From: Adenanthera pavonina
Taxonomy: Eukaryota; Streptophyta; Magnoliopsida; Fabales; Fabaceae
Direction of reading: 5' to 3'
NCBI GenBank assembly: GCA_026686845.1
Contig: JAIVEN010000010.1
Coordinates: 33,640,001 to 33,704,000, forward strand
DNA: 64,000 nt
Shown: positions 47,577 through 59,300 of the stretch, piece by piece
How the letters are laid out: the number at the start of each line of letters is the position of its first letter
Numbering within the stretch: position 1 is the first letter of the stretch
Made by a program: the position numbers and the translations under genes
The notes under the pieces: generated by a model
Told to the model about the DNA's origin: nothing
What the model saw: the letters and a program-made list of their open reading frames with translations, nothing else
Databases searched by the model: none

Positions 47577-50479
47577 CGCCATATTTATGTGAGTGTTTAA
47601 CAAAACCACATCCCTCAATCAAAGGAGAAAAAAAAGAAGAAAGAAGAAGAAGAAGAAGATCATATTTGGCCAACCATTATTGCAATTGGACCCCCAGCTA
47701 TAGCCAAGAAACTGCCAAAATAAAAATGAACAGCCTCCAAACTATTATTTCAAGGATAAGGTAAAATATAGCCATCATTGCATAATTTCAACTGTACATT
47801 CAAATAGCAACATCATAAAGTACAGAAAGCTCAAATTCATATATTCAAGGAACATGAACAGTGTGGATCACTTTGCCAATAAACAATAGATCAAGTCTGA
47901 AATTTGCTAGCAATAGGACCCATCTATTTGAAAAAAGTAGGGATGAAGACAATTTGAGATCCCTATATAAAAATATTTTTTAATGAAGACCCATTTTAAA
48001 AATTCTCAATTCAAATAAACTGAATTTTTAGTTCGGATAAACTGAATTTTCAACTGGTATTATTTATTTATAAATATTTTTATATGAGGGGTCCCAAATT
48101 GTCTTTCTCCCTTTTCTTTTGATAGACAAGTATTATACATAAATTGACAAAAAAAGATTGAAAGTGCGTACATAAGCTCCTAGACCTATCAATATCAATA
48201 TATAATATAAAGTAAGAAAAAACTATTCATAAGGTAAACAATGTAGCTCTATCTCGGGCTATGTGCCCTTCTTTTTTTTTTTCTCCCTTTTCTATTTGGA
48301 TGGGTCTCATTTTTTTGGTGGTAAATTAGTGATGAGATTCTTTTTAAATTTAATATTTTTTAGAATTAAATAAAATATTTGCGTGTAATTCTGCGTAGAT
48401 ACACACGGGAGAAAAATTTAGTTAATGCATAACCAAGACTGAATTTGAGAATAAAAGCAACAGGCTGATGTCATTTGCAAACAAATCATGTTCCAAAAGA
48501 CTCTTTCCAAGGTTACCATAATATAATGTCAAGTTTGAAATCACATATGATACTCATCCTTTTGAGGATAAATAAAACATTTTAAAACCCCAATTATGAA
48601 AATGATTGGTCAGCTTCCAAATTCATAAAATATAAAAGATGGAATTGCATCATAATGCCAAGAATAGTTTCCCCTAGACACGAAAGGACCATAATTGCGC
48701 TGTATCATTCTCTTCCAGACCATTGCCTCGAAAAACATTAATACTATGTTTTGGTATGGTGGAAAGGTTTTCAAGAGAGTTGGAATAGGAAAGAGAATGA
48801 TAATAAGAATAGAATTGAGTTTTGACAGAATCTTGTATAATTTTTATTTAAAATATGTATTTAAAATGGAAAAAGACCAAAATAGCCTTTCCCAAATTTG
48901 TTAAAAAAAATGCTCAGCACAACTTTAGTCCGATGACTACCAGAGCTAATGCCAGCCACCAAAGCCACCAACAACCACCAGAGCCACCTGTGATGATTAT
49001 AACTCTAGCTTCCGCATAATATCGCACCCAAGAACTAAAATTGACGAGAACACAATCGCAACATCTAAATTTTTGAAAGATGGAGAAGCTCCATAGTTAA
49101 TGACAGCGATCAAAGTGAAAAGAGAGAAGATTTACGCAAAAAGGGGCTTCAGGTCACCAGATCCGCGTCATTGGCAAAATTGAAGAGCGAGATCAAGCTA
49201 ATCAAAGCAAGCTTCAGTCATTGTTGAAGCCAAATCTAAAAGAAGAGACAATATCGGTTGAAGATGGATTGTTAGAAACTCATCTCTATTGGCCGCACAC
49301 ACACAGAAGTCACAAGCCATCGTCTCTGTTAACAATGATTGCCATCATTGTCCTCTTTGCCATCATCATCATCATCCTCTATCTCCAAGAAGCTCGTCTC
49401 TCTATCGATGTCATCACTGTACAACCATCGCTCTTTACCGCTTTCACCATCACAAACAATGGGCAGCTCTCTGATTGAGGGGAGTCACTGCAATGGCTTG
49501 AAAGAGTGAGGACAAGGGTGTCTCAAATTTTTGCTTTCCCGGGAATGACTCAAATTCCATGGCCATAGCTTAGGAAACCAATTCTGGCTTTTTTGCTAGA
49601 ATTGGATTCTTCAAAAAATTTTATTCAACTATACCAAACATGCTTATATGAGGAATCTCTTTCCAATTCCTTTTCCATGGTCATAATTCCTGGATATTAA
49701 ACGTGACCATAATGGTGTTGGAATTCCTTTCTCTTTTCTATTTACTTCAATTTTTCCCCTACAATTGGTCATAACTAACAATGCACTCATATGATGTATG
49801 AATATATTTGATAAAAAAAATACTTGGTTCTATTTTTTAATATATATGATAAGTAAAATTTTATAGTGAATATATAAAGTAATTAATTAAAAAGTTTTAA
49901 ACTTATCGATATAAAATATCTCCCATTATATTTATAACAACAGTAATCTTATTTAAAAGTCACAAGTGCTAGATTTTCATTTGTGACAATGACACTCTAA
50001 AATAGTAACAATTCATACTATTATCTTTTTTTTTATTTTTATCTTTAAATGTCAATTTTATTTAATTTTAGTCAATCTAATATCAATTTGAATTTAGTAT
50101 GTAATTAATTTAGTATGACTTAATTGATTGGAAAATACTTATATGTTTTCCTTATGTGCTTTTTGTTTTGTTTTTCAATTAAAAGTTAACATGTAAATTA
50201 TTTTTTAATACATTATAGATTTAGTTATTAATTATATATTAAAAGTGTTAACTTCTAAAATTTAAAAAAAAATTAAAAGATTTATATGTTAAATTTTAAT
50301 TAAAAAATAATATAAAAAACATATAAGAAACAGTATATAAGTTTAGTTCTAATATGAAATATAAAATTCATATCAAATCTGGTGTTTCTGAATATTTATT
50401 GTTTTCATGTATTTAAAGAAAATCATATAAAGAATATTGTTTAAAAGAGGCGTATTTAAAGGAAATGTAAAATTCCAGT
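47577..50479. other. Intergenic DNA, no gene recognised
   Basis: AT-rich apart from about 48900-49560, which is nearer 45% GC and has short open frames with no family features (for example a hydrophobic frame at 49221-49478). A weak inverted similarity between 48747-48800 and 49590-49640 ('atgttttggtatgg' against 'actataccaaacat') may mark an old DNA transposon, but no target duplication was found. Confidence 0.45.
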
Positions 50480-51008
50480 TGGGGCATTGGGCTATTTATT
50501 CGTGATGTGTAACTCCATGGAAGGTCACGGATGTGGTGGTTTTTCACAATACTTTATATGCTAGTACTGAGGAAGCCGAAATAGCAGTAGTGATGTTAAA
50601 TCCTAGAAGTCTGAAATTTCCGCAACTTATGAACAAATCCCATTTTGGCTATGTTTAGTCTGTTCAGATGATCAACTTCCAGTGGTTCATTTTCGACTTC
50701 TATTTTTCGAAATTTATAGGATAGACTTCTCTACAATGGCTTGGATCAAACTCGAAACATTGGAAGATCGTGCATTATTTATGAGTATGTACTCCAAGTG
50801 CTATTCATTAAGCACGTGGGGATCTGACAGCAACTGTGTATATAGTATTATTAGCGGTTTTTCGAAATGTGAGGTTTCCTCCATAGATAAACAGGTTAAT
50901 ATTAAAAACTTATTAATTCCTGAAGTGAAGATCAAGCTTCTCTTACCCTTTGGAGGGTTTTGGAAGAAAAGAGAGATGAGAAAAAAATTAAAAATTTTTC
51001 TTCTTTGA
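50480..51008 (+). pseudogene. DUF295/F-box-type protein fragment (decayed)
   Basis: The open stretch at about 50610-50860 reads LVCSDDQLPVVHF, then EIYRIDFSTMAWIKLETLED and RALFMSMYSKCYSLS...NCVYSI. This spacing matches the DUF295 domain found at the C-terminus of many plant F-box proteins. No F-box is visible. Upstream homology continues only in another frame (LNPRSLKFPQL near 50600), implying a frameshift. It is a remnant of one of the large lineage-specific plant F-box/DUF295 families. Confidence 0.5.
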
Positions 51009-52143
51009 TTAAAAGAATTGAGATTTTTTTCTCATTCTAATTCAATAAATAAAGAGAAAAAAGAGGAAATTCATTTAATTTAATAAGTAGAAATAAAATA
51101 GGTCTCCTACCCCTTATCTCGAAAAAATGGGAAATTTAGAAAAAAAATGGATAAATTTCTTTTCTTTCCTTTCTTTCAACAAATCCAAAAAGGAAAAATT
51201 AAAATTCTTTTTCTCTCATTCCCACCTTCCATTAAAATCTCTCCCCTCTCCTCTTCTCTATTAAAATTCCTTCCGTCCCTCTCCTCCAAGCTAAACCAAA
51301 CAGACAGTGCCTTAAAGCTAAGCTCCAGAACGTTGATTCGTGTTTTCGACCTCGGCAAAAGGTGGTGGATTATAGAAATCTCGTTGAGTAATAGCATGGT
51401 TCGTGGTTCTATGACAGTATCAATACAAGCACTTGTGTTTGTGCCTTGTTGGTTAAATCAACAATTTGGCTAGATTGAAAAATTCATGATGTTATATTAT
51501 TTCTTTTATTTTGGTTTGGCATGCCAGATGACTCTTTGCAGTACAATTCTATCATGAACCTAAACATTTTTCTTGTATTTGTTTAATTTTTCATTAAAAT
51601 TAACTTCCGGGAATTTCAACGAAACATTGATCTAAGTGAACATCCAGTCCCCACACATCAGTAGAAAGAGCAATATGGGACCAATGAGCTGACCAAATAA
51701 ATGATTTGACCTTTGAGGAGCTTTTAGATTTTTGGATCGTCAAGAAGAAACCTTCTCATATTAGGATAATTGAGTAAAGAACAAATATATATAAATATAT
51801 ATCTGTGTGTGTGTGTGTGTGAAAGATTCGCAAGAAAAAATGCCAAATGACTCTTGGATTACAAGCTCTTACACCTTGACTAGAAGAACAATTTTTTTAG
51901 ATAATCTAACAATGGAAAAAACTTTTTAAGGGGAAAAAGGGATGATTTTCACCTCCAAATAGATGGACCCCTCTATATCTATCAGCGTTGTACAAACTGT
52001 AACCAAGATGCAAATTGCAAACTGAACTAATATATTGGATTTCAGCATAAAAAACAAATGGATATTCAAGTGAAAGTCAGTATGTAACAAAAGTTCAGAA
52101 AAATTAGAGGCACTACTTTGCTCAGTATGCTTCATAACATCAA
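51009..52143. other. Intergenic DNA and 3' flank of mitochondrial S11 gene
   Basis: No supported gene. Contains a (GT)n microsatellite near 51803-51820. The part next to 52144 should hold the 3' untranslated region of the S11 gene. Confidence 0.5.
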
Positions 52144-53916
52144 TCAAATACGTCGTCTCTTTGGAAGCCGGCAGCCATTATGGGGAACTCGAGTGCTATC
52201 TTCGATGTATACAATTGGGTTCCTATCTGCTCGAGAATCAGTATAGCCCTCTCTCCAGCTTACTATTGCTTGCCTCTTTTTCTTAAAATAAGTAAATCCT
52301 TTCACTTTCATGACAACAGATTTCAATCCCAACCTCCTAGCCCTTCGTCCAACTTCTTCAGCTGTAGCTTCAGCAGCATACTTGGCAAGCTTTTGCCCTC
52401 CTTTCATTTCTTTCAAACACCCAGATGAGGCCTTAAGTTTTACATTTCCTTTAGAATCCGTCACAGTAACAAAGGTATTGTTACGCAACAGCTTTATATG
52501 AACAAAATCATGTTCACGCTCTAAATTATACCTAGAGAGTTCAGCACCCCCCATAACACCCTTTCCATCTGTCTCTATAATTCTTCTCACAAAGTCCATG
52601 GGCGTGGAACTCGTCTGAGTCTCAGAATCATTCTGGCTGAGGGGGTTTATATTTCTTCGAGAGTCCAGATTAAAACTATTGGAAGTATCAACATTTTCAC
52701 CCAGATTAAAACCATGGGAAGCATTATCATTTTGACCCGGATTAAAACCATGGGAAGCATTAACATCTTCACCCAGATTAAAACCACGGGAAGCATTAAC
52801 ATTTTCACCCGGATTAAAACCACCAGAAGCATTAAACTTTTCATTCATAGTGTTCCACCCTGAACTCATAGTTGAAAATCCTCTAACATGTTCTGCAGTT
52901 TCAAAAGATTGAGTAACCCCCATCAGACAATCACGTGCAAAATAAACTTAGCGTGTGGATAGATTATTCAGTAGCAAATAACATTAAGTGTTACTTTAAG
53001 TCAGTAACACACTTTCTGTTTTCCTAACATAACCTTTTTAGAAATCTAATTTAACCATTACATAAAGGTGAATTGAATGTGCAAGTAAGCAGGAAAACTT
53101 GCAGAGATACAAGACATAGTTTGAACATCATGACATGATTAAATACAGAGCGTTTTTATTTTAGCCAGAAAATATAGTGTCTGCAAGTAATTTGCAATTT
53201 TGTATCATATAGAATAGAACAATCAGTGCTCCATAGAGGTTATTCTCAAACAACTCAATCTAGAATTTAAACAGCCAATTCAGGCGGACGAAATATATAA
53301 AGGTGCTCACTGAAATGATAAACAAATTCCCCAGGACATCAATCTGCTCCCAGCCCCGTGTTTTCATTCCTAATACTTTCGATAAAAGTAAATCAGCATT
53401 ATTATAATAAAATACCGACTAAAGGCCAATACTGAAATCTTCTACGAAGTCTCCAAATTTCTAACCTTCATATCCCCCCCAAATAAAAATATCTCTCCAC
53501 AAAGAAGACTATTTATCAGAAAACAAAACGCGAGCTTCTAAACGAGAAAGGTGCAGCCATTAGCGTGCATAACAACTCTTAATTTTTCTTAATTTCCAAT
53601 AATTTTCTTTTCCTCAACTCTCAGCAGGCACACATGGGAACTTTCAGCTAATCTACACAGTCTCAAAGATCACGCCAGCAGTTTGCCTTCAAAACATTTT
53701 CTATCAAATAAAAAAGGCATAAGAAAATTTACCGTCATTTTGAGGTAACCCCGAGAAGCATTTGTAAAAGCACGGAGATTCCGCGGATCCATGAGATCTC
53801 AGACTTCCTAAACTGCCATAGCTTCGAACTGAATGTTTGGCCTCAAGAAGAGAAAGCAAAGACGAAGCAGGAGATGATCGACTAGCATGGCGAACGAAGG
53901 AGAGAAAGCGATGCAT
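52144..53916 (-). CDS. RPS11: Mitochondrial ribosomal protein S11 (uS11m), nuclear gene, 2 exons
   Basis: Exon 1 is 53916-53733 and exon 2 is 52892-52144. The donor is 'aatgacg|gtaaat' and the acceptor 'ctgcag|aacatg'; the split codon becomes Glu-62, giving 310 aa. The N-terminus (MHRFLSFVRHASRSSPASSL) is Arg/Ser-rich without acidic residues, as in mitochondrial presequences. Residues ~82-141 are five 12-residue repeats. The uS11 domain is ~192-310, with TVTDSKGNVKLKASSGCL, YAAEATAEEVGRRARRLG and the C-terminal signature PHNGCRLPKRRRI. uS11 sits on the platform of the small subunit near the mRNA exit. The plant-type insert around KKKRQAIVSWREGYTDSRAD is present. An ATG at 52923 heads a longer exon-2 frame, but the splice reading gives the presequence and fits better. 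Confidence 0.88.
52654..52833 (-). repeat. 36-bp coding minisatellite in S11m
   Basis: Five tandem 36-bp units, the last diverged, encoding 12-residue repeats: NASGGFNPGENV, NASRGFNLGEDV, NASHGFNPGQND, NASHGFNLGENV and DTSNSFNLDSRR. They lie between the presequence and the uS11 domain. Confidence 0.9.
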
Positions 53917-54912
53917 ATTCCTCCTAGGGATGGATCCCTGTGACTAGGTATGCTTGATACTGAGACACGGTTGTTCACGAAATGAGAGTCATGATGGAGC
54001 TCCGATATTCTGCTCGGGTATTTTGATGGCCCAATAAAGCCCAACCCAATTAGAAATAGTATTACCAATTTCATCAACATAAACCGTAGTATTGCTGTGT
54101 ACCATTTTCTTAAATTTTTTTTTTCACATATTTCATTATACCATGTGCAATTTTTATTTATTTATTTGATTTTTATTCACATTTTAATAGAATTTAAATA
54201 TTAAAAAATAAATATAATTTTCTAGAAACTTTGACATCATGTTCTTTTTTTTTTTGCCATTGAAGTCATGATCTATCTCATCATACATGATGCATTCTTA
54301 TATTCAAAGAAAATAATAAAGAATTATAATTATACGGGGGATTTACATCTTACCATCACCTTATCTCTTTATTCGAATACACTATTTACATTCTCTTTTA
54401 TAGCTAGTTTAGATTTAGATGTTTCATATTGGTTGTAATAAACGTATATAATAAAAAAAGGAAAAAATAATAAATATAGAAATACCATATAGACTCACTC
54501 TACACATAAACACATTTATTTGTATGATTTACTTTGAAATGTAAATATTAAAATATAATTTGAACATATTCATCCATACATAATTATACAACAAGCTTTG
54601 TTGAATTTAACTTATGATGGGTAGAATATTATTTTTTAAATAAAATAAAATCTTATAATTTAAAGTTTATTAATTTAACTAATTTTTAGGCCAATATATT
54701 AATTTAAATTCAAATTATATTTTTGGCTATTAAATTTAAATTATATTAAATATAGCAAAAATTGGAAAATAATTTTTAATTTATCCTTTTTATGTAGCAT
54801 TGATAAGATACACGTGAACATTATTTACAAGTTAATTGCGTTTGATACATTCCCTACGCTTAAAAAAAACAAAAAAAGAAAAAAAAAAGGCAAAACACTG
54901 TGATGAGTAGTA
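53917..54912. other. Upstream region of S11m, AT-rich
   Basis: Contains the presumed promoter of the S11m gene near 53917-54100, then AT-rich DNA without recognised features. It ends in TTA (54913-54915), a possible Harbinger target copy. Confidence 0.5.
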
Positions 54913-54915
54913 TTA

Positions 54916-55931
54916 GGGCATGTTTGGAAAAACTTTTGTAGAAGTAATTTTAAGAAGAATAGATTTTGTAAAAGTGATTTTAGTTAGAATAGCTGTTGTG
55001 AAAATTAATTTATGTTTGGATGTTTTTAACTCAAAAATGATTTTGCAAAACTAAACATATTTGGATTATCTTATTGATAAGCACTTTTGAATGTGTAATA
55101 ATTTTATATTTAAAAAATTAATTGATAATTTTTACTTAAAATTATAAATTACAAATAATATGAAAGAAAGCCTATAAAATATTTTTAATTTTTAAACTAA
55201 ATGAAATGATATTGTTATAAGGAACTTAATAATATAACATAACTAATTCTCTTTTAAATATTGTACAATTTGATCTCAAATTAAATCACGAATAATATCC
55301 ATATCTCTTGGTTAGACTTAATGATGATGCGCGATACTCATTAGTACGATCAGTATCTTCATGCTCAACTATATTTTCATTTTCATAATGCAAGAACTCA
55401 GAATCTGTTTCAGATTTTCTTCTAATGAAGTTATATATGGTCATTGTTATACAAGCTATTTGAACTTATGTATCAAATTTGAACCTGACATTCAACGTAA
55501 AATTGCAAACCTATTTTTCTAAACTCCAAAAGTTCTTTCTATTGTATTTCTTAAACTTAAATGAAAATAATTGAATACTTCATTCGGGTTAGTAAATCTA
55601 GGAGTACACCTAAATTTTGGTTCACATTTATATGGACCAAGATATCCTGTTGGTGTTGGATAGCCAGCATCTATCAAATAATATTTACCTAATAACAAAT
55701 GAAAATTTTATGAATCGTTTATGATTTCAACTGAAATAATAAATACATGTATTTACAAAAAATATACCAGGTGACAGATGCAGAAAATTAATTTTGGTAT
55801 TAAATGCTCCAACAGATAGAAAAGCTATTCTCAACACTGAAAAAGCTTCTCTTCTCAGCTTCTGCCTAAAATCTATTTTGAATTATAATCACTTTTTTTC
55901 TGAAAACTCTACTTCCAGCATCCAAACATAA
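54916..55931 (-). mobile_element. PIF/Harbinger DNA transposon relic
   Basis: Termini GGGCATGTTTGG (left, after TTA) and a degraded 'ccaaacata' (right) resemble Harbinger inverted repeats with a TTA-type target. On the minus strand at about 55690-55300 lies the C-terminal half of a PIF/Harbinger transposase: GKYYLIDAGYPTPTGYLGPY, CEPKFRCTPRFTNPNEVFNY and LSLRNTIERTFGV, then stops and frameshifts. The Asp in DAGYP is one of the catalytic DDE residues. The upstream DDE residues and the N-terminus are missing, so the element is internally deleted and dead. Confidence 0.78.
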
Positions 55932-56344
55932 TAAAATAAATAATTGAAGAATCACTTTTTTGTTTGAACTATGAAAAACCTTCCTCAAACATGCACTTAA
56001 TCGAAAGAGGAATAGTCAACCAAGAACATAAAAACGGCAAGCGAAAAAAAAAAAAACAAAGCAAGCCATCTCACAGGAACACAGGGAATCCCCAGAAAAA
56101 TTCGATCCAATTCAAAGAGAAGCAAGCAATACATCCTTGGTTGCGGTTCCCGGATATCGAGATGTTCAGCACTCTGTTCTTCCAAAATTGAGCAGAGTGC
56201 AAGCTTATCATAAACATTACTGGATTTCCTTGGAATTTGCTCTTCAATGGTTTTCTAGGCACGACGAAGTAGTAGGAACGTTTTCGAGTGGAGACCTCTT
56301 TGATGGGTACAATCATATTACAAGCTATTTTGGGTTAAGGGAAA
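55932..56344 (+). promoter_or_regulatory. Upstream region of VPS3
   Basis: About 410 bp between the Harbinger relic and the VPS3 start. It should hold the core promoter and 5' leader. No clear TATA box was identified; an A-run lies at 56046-56055. Short open frames here have no family support. Confidence 0.4.
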
Positions 56345-59300
56345 ATGGCTAAAGCTGAACCTAGAAGTCGCATCGTCATCGAGCCGTTGGCACAGTTCGA
56401 TCTTTCTAACCACTCTCGAAGTTCAGTTCGATCACTCGCCATTTTCAGAGAATCAAATTCTCGAGTTATATTCTATGTTAGCACTCAGTCTGGGACGGTC
56501 CTTTCACTCAATACAGATCTTAACAATGCAACAATTAGTGCACCCCCCGCTTCAAGTGAGTTGGAATTTTCCAAGAACACTTCCTTTTTGAAGAAGCTTT
56601 CTCTGCTGAGAAGCGTTTCAGTGAGTAATTCCCCCGTGGATTCCATATTGGTACTCGGCGAGATAGGTAAGCTTTTGCTGCTTTCTGATGGGTCATTGTT
56701 TATGGTCGATTCTTCTCTGACTCAACCGGCGAAAAGATTGAGTTTTTCGAAGGGCGTTTCTTTAGTTACAAGGAGATTGCGGAGTGACGAATCAGAAAGC
56801 TCAAATCTTTTAGGGACTGTAAATAGTTTTTCAGAACACTCGAGTACAGGTCAACGACTTATGCAAAGATTGGGGGGTGGGGTCATAGCAAATGGTTTGA
56901 AAACGAAGGAGCCTGAACGACACAGTGCGGAGGATTATGTTTTTGCTCTTGTCGTTGGCAAAAAATTAATGCTTGTAGAGCTTGTTTTTGGCCGTGGGGC
57001 TAGTAGAAGTGACAAAGACGTCAATGGGGTAACTGGGTCTCTTGTGATTTTGAAAGAGATTCAGTGTGTTGATGGGATTATGACGATGGTGTGGCTCAAT
57101 GATTCAATTATTGTTGGCACGAGCAATGGATATAGCTTGATTTCCTGTGTTACAGGACAAAGTGGTGTGATATTTTCCTCGCCAGATGTATCTCATCCCC
57201 CACGTTTGAAGTTGTTACAGAAAGAATTGAAAGTGCTTTTGTTGGTGGACAATGTGGGCGTCATTGTTGATGCTAATGGACAGCCAGTGGGTGGTAGTTT
57301 GGTCTTCCACCATGGTTTGGATTCTGTAGGAGAGATATCGTCTTATGTGGTTATTGTAAATGGTGGGAAAATGGAATTATATCATAAAAGATCTGGTACT
57401 TGTATCCAGACATTACCTTTTGGCGGGGAAGGAATTGGGCCTTGCATTGTTGCCTCTGACGATGAAGGAGATGGGGAATTTATTGCTGTTGCAACGGCCA
57501 CCAAGGTATGTTCTATTGTTGATCTCCAGTGGTACTGCAACCTGTGTTCGGAATCCATACTTTGACATGTATTTTTAGTTTTAGTTTTTTCATTGCTAGT
57601 GTATAGTTTTGTTAGTGTATAGGGTGATAAGGCTTATTTTTGTTGTTAGTGTATAGCTTTGTTCTAAGATGGAAGTTTTATTTGTGAATTTTCCACATTA
57701 TGTGGATGGGCAGCATAGTCTGGTCTGATGCTTGATTTCCTGGTACAGTCTTTATTAGACACCTCAACCCCTATGTATGGATAAGATTAGCCAGTTCATG
57801 AGAACAATTTTCCTGCCCAAAAAGGTCATAAGCATGCATAGAAAAAAAAAAAAGAGAAGTTAGAATTCCACCTATATTCGTAGAAATTAATTAGTTGGTA
57901 GAGTTGTAAGTTGGTGCTTTGGTATCAGTAAGAGCATTTTACTGGTGTTCTTACGAGATGGCACCAAATTAGTTCATTGGGAAACCTATATCAAAGTAGT
58001 GCGCTTGGGGATCTTTCTTGAAGTTATTCTAGAAAAGCAATTTTTTTTAATATATTCATGCAATCTAGGTGCCTATGATCTGACATGGATAATTAGACAT
58101 ATTTAAACTGCTGGAAGCCGAAATCCAGAAGCAAATGGTGAAATAATCAAACTCTGTACTAATGCTAATGTTCTGGATCTAAGTGCTTAGGTGACATTGA
58201 TGACCCTTTTCTATTGATAAATAATATTGTGATTTAAAGATTATTGAGAGAATTCCCAGAGTGTTTCCCTGCCTAGTACTCTACTGAATTAAGTCCTAGT
58301 GGGGTGACAAACTATGTATCTAGGATCTATGATCATGCATTAATGCTTTTCATGAAGGATGGAATATTCATATATTGTCTTACTGGGATTGAACTTTCTA
58401 CTGCTATTCAATGAAGTCTCTTTTATCAGTTTATTTTAAAATAATTAATTTTTATATGTATTACTGCTCAACAATGCCTGACTTTTTTTCGTATGAATAT
58501 CCAAGGTTTTATTATCTTTGTAATTTTGTAATTGGGGATTTGCATGTTCAAGATAACCTTTTTCTACTTGCAATATATATATGGTCCCTGTGCATTGTTT
58601 GGGGTGGAATAAGCTGGGCCAAGTTAGGCTTCTGGAAGCCTAGGATTTATTGATGGAAGTATATTGAGTTACATTGGTCCCTTCTTGATTTTGACTATTA
58701 TTTGAAACTAGAGTCTGGTTAGATAGTACAAATAAACAAAGCCTCCAGGCCTAATTGATTACGAAATATTATGTATGATATATCTATATCACACACTAGA
58801 TTGGGCTGAACCTAATTGATATTAATGTTTGATATTGAACAGCATTTGATCCTGCCAACTTTTTGAATTGTCTTCTTGTTCTACTTCTGAACATTATAAT
58901 TTTAGTTTGTTAGTTTCTTGTTCATTGTAGAAGAACTTCAGTGGTTAACTTTTTAATATATTATTAGGTGATATGCTATCGAAAATTACCTTTGGAAGAA
59001 CAAATAAAAGACCTGCTGAGAAAGAAGAACTATAATGAAGCTATATCCTTGGTGGAGGAGCTTGAGTCTGAAGGTGAAATATCAAAGGATTTTCTCTCCT
59101 TTGTTCATGCTCAAGTGGGATTTCTCTTGCTTTTTGACTTGCATTTTGAGAAAGCAGTGGACCATTTTCTGCTATCTGAGACAATGCAGCCTTCTGAAGT
59201 ATTTCCATTTATAATGCGAGATCCAAATCGCTGGTCCTTACTGGTACTGTATGCTTGTATATCTTGCTGTATCTTTTATTGTTTAGATTTTGTCTGAAAA

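Noticed and set aside
49221..49478. 85-codon hydrophobic open frame
   Set aside because: Low-complexity His/Ile runs, no family features and no splice or promoter support; likely chance.
48740..49650. Possible ~900-bp DNA transposon with inverted ends ('gttttggtatgg' / 'ctataccaaac')
   Set aside because: The end similarity is short and imperfect, no target duplication was found and there is no transposase.
57360..57578. Alternative frame inside VPS3 exon 1
   Set aside because: Shadow of the CNH-domain exon in another frame.
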